A DNA stretch of 64,000 nucleotides from Bombella intestini (GTDB taxonomy: Bacteria; Pseudomonadota; Alphaproteobacteria; Acetobacterales; Acetobacteraceae), in NCBI RefSeq assembly GCF_002003665.1, contig NZ_JATM01000003.1, forward strand, positions 124,001 to 188,000, given 5' to 3'. The position numbers were made by a program, and so were the translations under genes. The notes beneath the pieces were generated by a model. That model had not been told where the DNA came from. It was given only the letters and a program-made list of their open reading frames with translations, and did not search any database. Every line of letters starts with the position of its first letter. The first letter of the stretch is position 1. Shown here in pieces: positions 8,148-16,095 of the stretch.

Positions 8148-10118
8148 TCAGATCGCAACCCGTACCCCGAACTCCATGACACGCTCCGGCGGAATCCGGA
8201 AGAACTCGGAAATCGACGTGGCGTTATTAAGCAGATAGAGGAAGATCCACATCCGCCAGAGTGACATTTTGGGCACTTTGGAACGGAAGACGAGATCATG
8301 CGAGGTGAAGTAGGAGGCCTGAATGGGGTCGAACTCCATCTCTGTCATGCCGGCGAGGGTCAGGGGAAGATTCGGCATCTCCATGAAGCCATAGCGGATG
8401 ATGACCCGGCGGATGCCCGGTGCTAGCTCCTTAACTGTCATGCGGCCATCGGGATCAGCTTCTGGCTGGTCCAGTGTCTGGACGGTAACGAATAGCACCG
8501 TCTGATGCAGCACCTTGTTATGCCGTAGGTTATAGAGCAGGGCATCCGGCACCATTTCTGGGTCGGAGGTCAGAAAGACGGCCAGACCCGGCACCCGAAT
8601 AGTGCGGGACTGGGTAAGCCGGGTGATGAACGACCCCATCGGCACGGCATCACGTTTCTTCGTGTTACGGATAAGCTGGCGGCCACGCTGCCATGTGGTC
8701 ATGATGAGCGTGCTGCCAATGGCGATGCTGAGCGGCACCCAGCCACCATCCGGAATTTTCATCACGTTGGCGGAGAAGAACACCCCATCCATAAGGAAGA
8801 AGAAGCCGAATACGATTGCGACAGCATAGCTCTTCCACTGGAAGACACGGCGGAAGACCACCATTGCCAGCACACAGGTGCAGAGGAAGGTTCCTGTCAC
8901 GGCGATACCGTAGGCGGAGGCCAGAGCCGCCGAAGAGCGGAAGGCGATCACCAGCACGACCGACCCGAAAGCAAGCAGCCAGTTGAGGGAGGGCAGATAG
9001 ATCTGCGCTTCCTCATGGGGGTTGGTATGAATGATGCGGGTACGGGGCAGGTAGCCAAGCTGGATGAGCTGGCGGCAGAGGGAGAAACTACCGGAGATGC
9101 CAGCCTGACTGGCGATGATGGTGGCCATTGTGGCTAGCAGCAGCATGGGGATCTGCAACCAGTGCGGGGCCAGATAGTAGAAGGGATTGGCCAGAGTAGC
9201 CGGGGTGTGGATGATGGAGGCAGCTTGGCCGAAATAGTTCAAGGCCAGTGCTGGCAGCACGAGGAAGAGCCATGCAAAACGAATAGGAGACCGTCCGAAA
9301 TGCCCCATATCGGCATATAGGGCCTCCGCACCGGTAACAGACAGCACAACCGACCCCAGTGCAATGAAGGACAGTTTGCCGTGTGTGACGATGAAGCGGA
9401 TGGCCTCAAGCGGGGAGAGGGCCAGCAGCACGCCCGGGTGAAGCATGATTCCCCGTGCACCCAATATGGCGATGGTGAAGAACCAGATCAGCATGATGGG
9501 CCCGAACGCTCGGCCGATTTTGCCGGTTCCAAGTGCCTGTGCTGCGAACAAACCAAGTAGGATGATGATGGCCGCTGGAATGATGAAAGGCGAGGCATCG
9601 GGGACTGATACCTCCACCCCTTCCACAGCGGAAAGCACGGAGATGGCGGGTGTGATGATGCCATCACCAAAGAATAGACAAGCCCCGGCAATACCGATTA
9701 GCCCGAAAACCCAGCGGAAATAGTTAGATTTGCAGACACGCTGAGCCAGCGCCATGAGGGCGATGATGCCGCCTTCTTTGTTATGGTCGGCCCGCATGAT
9801 GAGAATGACGTATTTGATAGTCACAACCAGCATGAGCGCCCAGAAGGTCAGGCTTGTTAGCCCGATAACTTCCCACGCCTGGGCGGGGTGTGTTTCTGAT
9901 CCGACATTGCGGATGGATGATTGCAAGGCGTAGAGCGGGCTAGTTCCGATATCACCATAGACGACACCCAGAGCAGCCAGCATGGCCCCGATGCCCTTGG
10001 GGCGTGTATGCTCGCTAGGCTCTGTCGCTGGCGGGGGAGGCGTTGGCGTACCAACGGAGCTGGGATATCGAGCGTCAGAAGAAGATTCCTTGAGGGACAT
10101 GCTATCCTGTTCAGACAT
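8148..10118 (-). CDS. kup: Kup-family low-affinity potassium uptake protein
   Basis: Kup is a K+/H+ symporter of the inner membrane. About 656 residues from ATG 10118. After a hydrophilic proline-rich head of about 50 residues comes the family signature ALGVVYGDIGTSPLYAL, then about 12 membrane segments and a soluble C-terminal domain of about 200 residues. ADHNKEGGIIALMAL and GDGIITPAISVLSAVEG are also diagnostic. The frame is open further upstream to 10199, but the ATG at 10118 is preferred because an AGGA sequence lies ten bases upstream and the added residues resemble nothing in the family. The gene couples to hemW downstream. An inverted repeat lies at 10224-10272 upstream. Confidence 0.95.
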   Translation of the reverse strand: MSEQDSMSLKESSSDARYPSSVGTPTPPPPATEPSEHTRPKGIGAMLAALGVVYGDIGTSPLYALQSSIRNVGSETHPAQAWEVIGLTSLTFWALMLVVTIKYVILIMRADHNKEGGIIALMALAQRVCKSNYFRWVFGLIGIAGACLFFGDGIITPAISVLSAVEGVEVSVPDASPFIIPAAIIILLGLFAAQALGTGKIGRAFGPIMLIWFFTIAILGARGIMLHPGVLLALSPLEAIRFIVTHGKLSFIALGSVVLSVTGAEALYADMGHFGRSPIRFAWLFLVLPALALNYFGQAASIIHTPATLANPFYYLAPHWLQIPMLLLATMATIIASQAGISGSFSLCRQLIQLGYLPRTRIIHTNPHEEAQIYLPSLNWLLAFGSVVLVIAFRSSAALASAYGIAVTGTFLCTCVLAMVVFRRVFQWKSYAVAIVFGFFFLMDGVFFSANVMKIPDGGWVPLSIAIGSTLIMTTWQRGRQLIRNTKKRDAVPMGSFITRLTQSRTIRVPGLAVFLTSDPEMVPDALLYNLRHNKVLHQTVLFVTVQTLDQPEADPDGRMTVKELAPGIRRVIIRYGFMEMPNLPLTLAGMTEMEFDPIQASYFTSHDLVFRSKVPKMSLWRMWIFLYLLNNATSISEFFRIPPERVMEFGVRVAI

Positions 10119-10223
10119 GGAGAAACCATCCTGTGTGACTGATAGACACCCATCCCCCACAGGAAGACAGGCAGGGATGCCCCGTAACAGGCGGGGCACC
10201 GGCTATGATGATTCCGGTCTCAT

Positions 10224-10272
10224 GACAGTTTTTTCATATGTAATGCAAGTAGAGAGCCTAAAAAAAACTGTC
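10224..10272. promoter_or_regulatory. Inverted repeat upstream of kup
   Basis: GACAGTTTTTT (10224-10234) is the exact reverse complement of AAAAAACTGTC (10262-10272); the spacer is 27 nt. It lies between the stop of the YggS-type gene and the start of kup, both leftward. It could be a weak AT-rich terminator, an operator, or both. Confidence 0.4.
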
Positions 10273-10283
10273 GCCGATCCTAA

Positions 10284-10961
10284 TCAAGCCCGGGGGCGTT
10301 CTCCAAATATGGCCGTACCGACACGGACAAGAGTAGCCCCTTCTGCAATGGCGACCTCAAAATCGGATGACATGCCCATGGAAAGGGCAGGTAGACCATG
10401 ACGACGATTCAGTGCTGCTAGTTTCTGGAAGAATGGACGAGGGCTTTCATTAAGAGGTGGAATAGCCATCAATCCTTTTACATGTCCGTTAAAGCGGGAG
10501 AGAGCATCCTCAATGAACCGGTCCGCCTCTGCTGTGCCGATGCCGGACTTTTGCGGTTCATCGCCGATATTCACCTGCACGAACAAATCCGGCAGCCGGC
10601 CAGTTTTCTGGGCTGCTTTTTCTAGTGCTGCGCTGAGGGATGGGCGGTCCAGACTTTCGATCACATCGGCAAGGGCGCAGGCTTCGGTAGCCTTGTTGCT
10701 CTGCAATGTTCCTATGAGGTGCAGGCGGAGGTCTGGCCAGTCTTTTCGTAGAGTAGGGAATTTGGCGGCAGCTTCTTGTACACGGTTTTCCCCGAAGACA
10801 CGCTGTCCAGCTTCTAGAGCCTGCTGGACGGCACTTTGTGGGTGAAATTTGCTGACTGCAACGAGGCTGATATCATCCGCTGGGCGTCCTGCCTGCTGGC
10901 AGGCCGTATTGATGCGGGTCTGAATGTCTTTCAGGGCGTGGGCGATGGTATGGTTTGTCAT
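10284..10961 (-). CDS. YggS/PROSC-family pyridoxal phosphate homeostasis protein
   Basis: This family of single-domain PLP-binding TIM barrels controls free PLP; no catalytic activity is established for it. The 225-residue protein has the PLP lysine in VAVSKFHP (K38), then FGENRVQEA, LHLIGTLQSNK, and the phosphate-binding ending LSMGMSSDFEVAIAEGATLVRVGTAIFGER. In many relatives the third block reads H-x-IG-x-LQ-x-NK, as here. It is divergently placed to rsmB with about 95 nt between the starts, so the promoters of both probably lie in 10962-11055. Confidence 0.95.
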   Translation of the reverse strand: MTNHTIAHALKDIQTRINTACQQAGRPADDISLVAVSKFHPQSAVQQALEAGQRVFGENRVQEAAAKFPTLRKDWPDLRLHLIGTLQSNKATEACALADVIESLDRPSLSAALEKAAQKTGRLPDLFVQVNIGDEPQKSGIGTAEADRFIEDALSRFNGHVKGLMAIPPLNESPRPFFQKLAALNRRHGLPALSMGMSSDFEVAIAEGATLVRVGTAIFGERPRA

Positions 10962-11055
10962 GATAGCTTGATTGCAGCCTCGTTACGGGGAAGGGTCAAG
11001 GGGCTATGCAAAAACTATCTTGACTTTTCTCCCGCTAACTCCCGACAACGGGCGC

Positions 11056-12384
11056 ATGACAAACGTTTCTTCTTCCCGTCTAGCCCGTTCACGCCCCAAG
11101 GGCGGACGGGGTCGGCGTACCGGTTCTCGGCCCGCCTCCATTTCCCGCCATGAAGACCCGGTAAGGGACTTGGCCTTTGATATTGTCTGTGGTGTGGTGG
11201 AGCACCGCCGGATGCTAGAAACTACGCTGGAGCGTAGCTCTTGCGAGGGCCGGGACCGCGCAGCCGCACACCGCCTCGCTGCTGCAACTCTGCGGCATCT
11301 GGGGAGTATGACAGAGCTGCTCCAACCTCTCTTGCGTCGCCAACCACCAGAATCGGTCCGCTGTGCCCTACTGCTTGGTGTGGCGCAGATTCTACATCTT
11401 CAGACACCGCCTCACGCTGCGGTTGGGACGATTGTTGATCTGCTGCATCGGCGTGGTCTGTCACCGTTTGCTGGGCTGGCCAATGCCGTTCTCCGCCGCG
11501 TGGTGAGGGAGGCAGAGACGCTGAAGGAAGGGTTAGATGATGCCCGGTTGGATGTTCCTCATTGGCTGTGGAGTGCATGGGGACGGCGGGCACGTTCCAT
11601 TACGCAGGGTTTCTATCAGGAAGCTCCGCTGGACCTGACGATTAAACCCGGCTGTGAGGCCCCGGAAGGCGGGGAAACTTTGCCGACCGGGACAGTCCGC
11701 TACCCGGCAGGCACAAAAATGACCGAGCTTCCCGGCTTTGTAGAAGGGCAGTTCTGGGCGCAGGATATGGCCGCAGCTATGCCTGTCCGGTTGATGGGTG
11801 ATGTGCGTGGTAAGCGGGTTGCGGACCTTTGCGCTGCACCGGGGGGTAAGACGGCCCAGCTTCTCTGTGGGGGAGCGGAGGTTGTAGCCGTGGAGCGTGA
11901 AAAGCCCCGTGCTCAGCGGCTGAAAGAGAATTTGGAACGTCTCCAGCTCAAGGCGGAGATTGTGGTGGGGGATGCTTTACGCTGGCGTCCTTCTGAGCTT
12001 CTGGATGCCGTGCTTCTGGATGCTCCTTGCTCGGCCACGGGGACGCTGAGGCGGCACCCGGATGTATTGTGGATCAAGCGGCCCCGGGACATCACAACGC
12101 TGGCGGCAGGACAGGACCGCTTCATTGATGCAGCCTATGAGATGCTCAAGCCGGGCGGGATGCTGCTTTATGCGGTTTGCTCTTTGCAGGATGAAGAAGG
12201 CCCGCAGCGTATTGCTCATGCTCTAGAAGATGGCCGGTGGGAGTTGTCTCCTTTCACGGAGGAAGAGTTGGCAGCTCTGCCCCGTGCCCGTACGGAAGAA
12301 GGTTATTTCCGCACGCATCCGGGGATGAATATTGCACAAGGCGGCATGGATGGCTTTTTTGTTGCCCGCCTAATTCGTCGCTGA
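11056..12384 (+). CDS. rsmB: RsmB-family 16S rRNA (cytosine-C5) methyltransferase
   Basis: The protein has 442 residues from ATG 11056. A basic tail of about 35 residues leads into a NusB-like helical RNA-binding domain (about 40-175) and a SAM methyltransferase domain (about 210-440). Visible motifs are CAAPGGKTAQLL (motif I), DAPCSATGTLRRHPD (motif IV, with the release cysteine) and YAVCSLQ (motif VI, with the nucleophile cysteine). RsmB modifies C967 of 16S rRNA in E. coli; the family match and two-domain layout support that role, but related NusB-MTase paralogues exist in alphaproteobacteria. The frame extends upstream to 10972, but those residues would overlap the divergent promoter region and look non-coding. 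Confidence 0.88.
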   Translation: MTNVSSSRLARSRPKGGRGRRTGSRPASISRHEDPVRDLAFDIVCGVVEHRRMLETTLERSSCEGRDRAAAHRLAAATLRHLGSMTELLQPLLRRQPPESVRCALLLGVAQILHLQTPPHAAVGTIVDLLHRRGLSPFAGLANAVLRRVVREAETLKEGLDDARLDVPHWLWSAWGRRARSITQGFYQEAPLDLTIKPGCEAPEGGETLPTGTVRYPAGTKMTELPGFVEGQFWAQDMAAAMPVRLMGDVRGKRVADLCAAPGGKTAQLLCGGAEVVAVEREKPRAQRLKENLERLQLKAEIVVGDALRWRPSELLDAVLLDAPCSATGTLRRHPDVLWIKRPRDITTLAAGQDRFIDAAYEMLKPGGMLLYAVCSLQDEEGPQRIAHALEDGRWELSPFTEEELAALPRARTEEGYFRTHPGMNIAQGGMDGFFVARLIRR

Positions 12385-12398
12385 GTACGACGTTATGA

Positions 12399-12439
12399 AA
12401 AAAGGGGCGCATCCTATCTTATGGGATGCGCCCCTTTTT
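12399..12439. terminator. Strong bidirectional terminator between rsmB and cysteine synthase
   Basis: GGGGCGCATCC (12404-12414) pairs exactly with GGATGCGCCCC (12424-12434); A-run on the left and T-run on the right make it work on both strands for the two convergent genes. Confidence 0.92.
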
Positions 12440-12451
12440 GTATGTGATGGC

Positions 12452-13474
12452 TTACATCCAAGGAGGTGTGGGCAGATTTTTGCTGCGGAGGAATTCAGGG
12501 TTGAACAATTTGGACTGATAGCGTGCGCCGCCATCGCTAAGGATGGTGACGATATTATGCCCCGGTCCCAGACGGCGGGCCGTGCGGATGGCAGCGGCAA
12601 TATTGATGCCGGAGGATCCACCAACGGAGAGACCTTCCTGCATAGTGAGCTGGTAAATCTGTTCTAGTGCTTCGGCATCGGGGATACGTTCGGCGTGGTC
12701 TGGGGCGCAGCCTTCCAGATTAGCCGTGACACGGGACTGACCGATCCCTTCCGTGATGGACCCACCGCTCACGCTGAGGTCATTAGCTGTAACCCATCCA
12801 TAAAGGCCGGAGCCTTCCGGGTCGGCAAGGACGATGTCGGGGGCTTTCTGGCCGTCCCGCTGGGCTAGTTCCCGCAGGCCAAAGGCGATGCCCGCCAATG
12901 TTCCCCCTGAGCCACAGGAGCAGGTGAAAGCATCAACTTTGCCTTCAAGCTGAGACCAGATTTCTGGGGCCGTGGTGGTGCGATGGGCTTCACGGTTAGC
13001 CGTGTTATCAAACTGGTTAGCCCAGAAGGCTCCTGTTTCTTCGGCTAGACGGCGGGAGACATGTACATAATTGCCGGGGTCCCGGTAGGGTTTGGCAGGG
13101 ACAAGACGGAGGTCCGCCCCGATCATGCGGAGGAAGTCCAGCTTCTCCTTGCTCTGTGTTTCCGGAACGACAATGACTGCCTTGCACCCTAGTGCATGGG
13201 CTACAAGCGTAATGCCGATGCCTGTGTTACCGGCCGTTCCTTCCACAATGGTGCCGCCTTTTTTTAGCACGCCACGGGCAAAACCATCTTGAATGATGGA
13301 AAGGGCCGCTCTGTCCTTAACAGACCCACCGGGGTTCATGAACTCTGCCTTGCCGTAGATGTTGCATCCTGTGACCTCGGACGCATGACGGAGGCGGATG
13401 AGCGGAGTATTGCCAATGGCCTCCACGAGGGAGGGACAGGGTGATGCGTGATTGGTTGATGATGTGTGTTTCAT
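12452..13474 (-). CDS. cysK: Cysteine synthase A family protein (O-acetylserine sulfhydrylase)
   Basis: A fold-type II PLP enzyme that makes L-cysteine from O-acetylserine and sulfide. The PLP lysine is K53 in NPGGSVKDRAA; the substrate loop reads TAGNTG (80-85) instead of the common TSGNTG; the phosphate cup is CGSGGT. Length is 340 residues, slightly longer than E. coli CysK, with an extended C-terminus (RYQSKLFNPEFLRSKNLP). TAGNTG-type sequences are known among alphaproteobacterial cysteine synthases, so I keep the call, but a related beta-replacement enzyme is possible. It is transcribed away from the rhodanese gene, with about 150 nt between starts. No S-box or other riboswitch was seen. 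Confidence 0.85.
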   Translation of the reverse strand: MKHTSSTNHASPCPSLVEAIGNTPLIRLRHASEVTGCNIYGKAEFMNPGGSVKDRAALSIIQDGFARGVLKKGGTIVEGTAGNTGIGITLVAHALGCKAVIVVPETQSKEKLDFLRMIGADLRLVPAKPYRDPGNYVHVSRRLAEETGAFWANQFDNTANREAHRTTTAPEIWSQLEGKVDAFTCSCGSGGTLAGIAFGLRELAQRDGQKAPDIVLADPEGSGLYGWVTANDLSVSGGSITEGIGQSRVTANLEGCAPDHAERIPDAEALEQIYQLTMQEGLSVGGSSGINIAAAIRTARRLGPGHNIVTILSDGGARYQSKLFNPEFLRSKNLPTPPWM

Positions 13475-13624
13475 GAACAGGTCCGGCGATTATTGGTCAG
13501 TGGAATGAAACGTGTTTAACGTGACAAGTAGGGGAGTATCAGCATGATACAACCCATGGCGTCGTGAAAGGGTATGACACCCTATATATGATCGTTGATT
13601 GTAAGTTCAACAGAGGAGAATGAC

Positions 13625-13996
13625 ATGAAACAGAGTACAGCGAAGGAAAGCTGGAATAGTCTTCAGTCTGATGGCCGCGCCGTTCTGGTGGATGTTCGCA
13701 CGCCAGAAGAGTGGGCACAGATCGGGATGCCAGAGCTGGGAAGTATCGGTAAAAAAGTCGTTGCGCTGACATGGGGTGCCGATAGTGAGGCAGAGTTCAT
13801 CCATGGGCTGGAGCAGGCCGTGCCCGATAAAGCAACGCCACTGTTCTTTATTTGTCGCTCAGGGATGCGCTCGCAGAAGGCCGCAGAGCTGGCAGCTCAG
13901 GCCGGGTATCAGACACTGACGAATATTGTCGATGGTTTTGAGGATAAGCACGGCCCCGGCACAGGCTGGAAAGCCTGTGGCCTACCTGTAAAGTAA
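13625..13996 (+). CDS. Rhodanese-like sulfurtransferase domain protein
   Basis: A 123-residue single rhodanese domain. The N-terminal VLVDVRTPEEW block and the active-site loop CRSGMRS (cysteine 77) are intact, so it can probably carry a persulfide. The C-terminus ends GTGWKACGLPVK, typical of stand-alone rhodaneses. ATG 13625 is chosen over an upstream in-frame codon because GAGGAG precedes it at a normal distance. It is divergent from the cysteine synthase gene, which makes a sulfur-metabolism role plausible but unproven. Confidence 0.9.
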   Translation: MKQSTAKESWNSLQSDGRAVLVDVRTPEEWAQIGMPELGSIGKKVVALTWGADSEAEFIHGLEQAVPDKATPLFFICRSGMRSQKAAELAAQAGYQTLTNIVDGFEDKHGPGTGWKACGLPVK

Positions 13997-14012
13997 GGGC
14001 ATAGGGGTTGCG

Positions 14013-14975
14013 TTACTGTCCGCTTTGCGGGTCCGCATCGGTATCGTAACGGGGCGTCAGGACGGCACACCATGGATAGCGGCTATCATAGCTTTTGCCG
14101 TCCGGTGTGCTGACCCGGCCTGCGCTGTCGGTCGGTACATGGGTGAGGGCAACGGTGTCATCCACATTACCGCCAATGATGCTGATTTCTCGGCCAAATG
14201 GTGGGGCATTCTGGTTGGTGGCGACCACAATGCCGCAATGGGCAGGGAAGCCGTAAGAGGTAGGCAACATGGAGTAGGTGATGCTGCGGCTTCTACCCCG
14301 CCCAACGCAGAGTATATCCCCTAAACGTGGGGCATAATTGGCGGGATTCTGCGCTGAAATACCGGGGTTATTACCGGAGGCAGCTGCATTGATGTAGGTG
14401 GCATGGTTGGGGGAATAAGGGAAGCGGATATTCGCCCCGCCAATACGCATAACGTAGGAAATGAAGGCAGCAGACCACGCATAGTTGCCATCACGAAGAT
14501 ACGAGAAAAGGGTGCCATTGCCATCGGTACGGCCTGTCCAGCGGGCTTCATTCTCTTCCGGGGCCTGACCAATCCACCAATATTCACCAATGCGCTGCCA
14601 TAGTCCCGGCAGGCGTTCTGGCTTCATGGCGGGGCTGGTGGGCTCGGGTCTTTCATGCGGGTCTGCATCGGCAATGGGGCTGCCGAACATGCGCCATTCC
14701 CGCAGGGCGATAGCGGCGACATCCTGCCGGTTGAAAGGGGCAAAATTTTCGCTGGCAAAGGCTGGGACATGCGCATCATAGCCCAGTGGCCCGGTCTGTC
14801 CGTCTGCATATTGTGTCATGGGGGTGAGGGCCGGGTTGTGTTGGCTTGAAGTACAACCGGCCAGCAGGATCAACCCACATAGGGCACTCCAGCCAGCAGA
14901 GGTAGGCGTGCAGGGGAACCGCCTTTTCGTTGGGTGTATGTGCCGATCGCTGCCAGAATGACGAACTGCCTTCAT
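14013..14975 (-). CDS. DUF2272-type lipoprotein
   Basis: About 320 residues from ATG 14975. A basic head of about 25 residues and a hydrophobic stretch end in the lipobox LLAGC, so it is a predicted lipoprotein. The C-terminal 220 residues resemble DUF2272 proteins: IALREWRMFG, EYWWIGQ, AWSAAFISYVMRIGGA, YSPNHATYI, then PRLGDILCVGRG, AHCGIVVA and IIGGNVDDTVAL. The arrangement, with a W-S/C-A-A-F start, PGD-like RLGDIL and H-C-G-I-V, recalls NlpC/P60-like or CHAP-like amidase folds, so a cell-wall role is possible. In the usual place of the catalytic cysteine this protein has serine (AWSAAF), so activity is uncertain. A longer frame begins at 15104, but the chosen start has AAGG upstream and places the lipobox normally. 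Confidence 0.75.
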   Translation of the reverse strand: MKAVRHSGSDRHIHPTKRRFPCTPTSAGWSALCGLILLAGCTSSQHNPALTPMTQYADGQTGPLGYDAHVPAFASENFAPFNRQDVAAIALREWRMFGSPIADADPHERPEPTSPAMKPERLPGLWQRIGEYWWIGQAPEENEARWTGRTDGNGTLFSYLRDGNYAWSAAFISYVMRIGGANIRFPYSPNHATYINAAASGNNPGISAQNPANYAPRLGDILCVGRGRSRSITYSMLPTSYGFPAHCGIVVATNQNAPPFGREISIIGGNVDDTVALTHVPTDSAGRVSTPDGKSYDSRYPWCAVLTPRYDTDADPQSGQ

Positions 14976-15256
14976 GATGACCTTACGCTTGCCTGCTTGC
15001 GCCTGTGAGCATGTTTCATGCCCGAAAAGAGGGCAGAGTAGAATGTTTTCACAGGATTGGGAACGTATTTTGATAAAGCGGCAAGAGAAAGGCCGGTTGG
15101 CCATTTCCTAGCGCAACAGGCAGATGGGTTGAGCCATACAGTACCTTGTTACAGTGAAAAGTATCTCGTGCTCATTATTATATATGGTTTATGATGCAGA
15201 CTGATAAAGATGTATCGTGAGGCATTATTCCTCTAAATGAAGGATCGTATCTGACA

Positions 15257-15985
15257 ATGGTCTATGGCAAAAAACGGCTCTGTAGTTTGGTGGGTTTCGT
15301 AGGAATTTTGGGGCTGGTAAGTGGATGCGCCGGCTTTGATGATAATTTCAAAGCTAAGCAGTCGGCTTGGGCAGAACAGCCGGGGACTAAAACATTGGCT
15401 GTGCAGATTTCCGGTCACGATGACCTACATACGCAGCCTCTATCCTGCAAGTTGGCTGATGCGGATGTCATGTTGTTCCCTGATGTGCCATTTTTCCGCA
15501 ATTATCTGCGGGTGGATATGGCGCAGGCTGGCTTTAGAGAGAAGATTGGCAATCAGCACGCCAAGGCTCTGGTACGGTCGGCAGCCCGTAATGATGATTG
15601 CCGGCTTGTGTTCAACAATCTTCCGGCAGGTAGCTGGCTTCTGGCTACACGGCCGCAATTTTATATCAATGATGCCGCCTCTCAGCATAGAGTGGCACCT
15701 CCCATGTTTATGTGGAATATGATCACTGTCAGTGCGGAGAGTGACGTAACGGCTGTACATGTTGAAAAAGACCTGAGCCGGATCGTCCGTAAGAAGCATC
15801 AATATGTGCGTAAACATACGCATAAGAAATCAAAGAAAAGGATTCGGGAGTTCCGTGGTGAGGGTTCCCCAGATACACAGCAGGATAGCTGGATCATGAC
15901 CCCGGCTGATAAGCAGACCCTTGGTATTCTGGGAGGGGATCAGGCACCAACGGCCATTACTCCCACTGGGCAGCAGGAGCCGTAA
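15257..15985 (+). CDS. Predicted lipoprotein with basic C-terminal tail, function unknown
   Basis: I do not recognise the family. The 242-residue protein starts with a short basic head and a hydrophobic run ending in LVSGC, a lipobox with cysteine near residue 24. The middle (about 45-175) is rich in beta-like segments with two cysteines (SCKLAD, DDCRLVF) that could form a disulfide. It then has a very basic stretch, RKKHQYVRKHTHKKSKKRIR, near 184-203, followed by a polar tail rich in proline, glutamine and threonine. The base composition is ordinary for the window. The long AT-containing stretch upstream (14976-15256) should hold its promoter, but I see no convincing -35/-10 pair. Confidence 0.75.
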   Translation: MVYGKKRLCSLVGFVGILGLVSGCAGFDDNFKAKQSAWAEQPGTKTLAVQISGHDDLHTQPLSCKLADADVMLFPDVPFFRNYLRVDMAQAGFREKIGNQHAKALVRSAARNDDCRLVFNNLPAGSWLLATRPQFYINDAASQHRVAPPMFMWNMITVSAESDVTAVHVEKDLSRIVRKKHQYVRKHTHKKSKKRIREFRGEGSPDTQQDSWIMTPADKQTLGILGGDQAPTAITPTGQQEP

Positions 15986-16023
15986 TCTTTTTAGAGGTGA
16001 GAGATAAGGCGGCAGAGAAGTAG

Positions 16024-16065
16024 ATGTCTGCATATCCTGATAGATTCTTCAGGATATGCAGACAT
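16024..16065. terminator. Perfect 17-bp hairpin between converging lipoprotein and Hint genes
   Basis: ATGTCTGCATATCCTGA (16024-16040) is exactly complementary to 16049-16065; loop of 8 nt. It lies 39 nt after the lipoprotein stop and 30 nt after the Hint gene stop. There is no clean T-run on either side, so it may be a 3'-end stabilising hairpin or a factor-assisted terminator. Confidence 0.65.
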
Positions 16066-16095
16066 GACTTGCCTTTGTGGTTTTAGGGCGTTTGG

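Noticed and set aside
14976-15256. Possible sigma-70 promoter before the lipoprotein at 15257
   Set aside because: A TTGTTA and a TATTAT are present, but their spacing (about 24 nt) is too long for a normal promoter.
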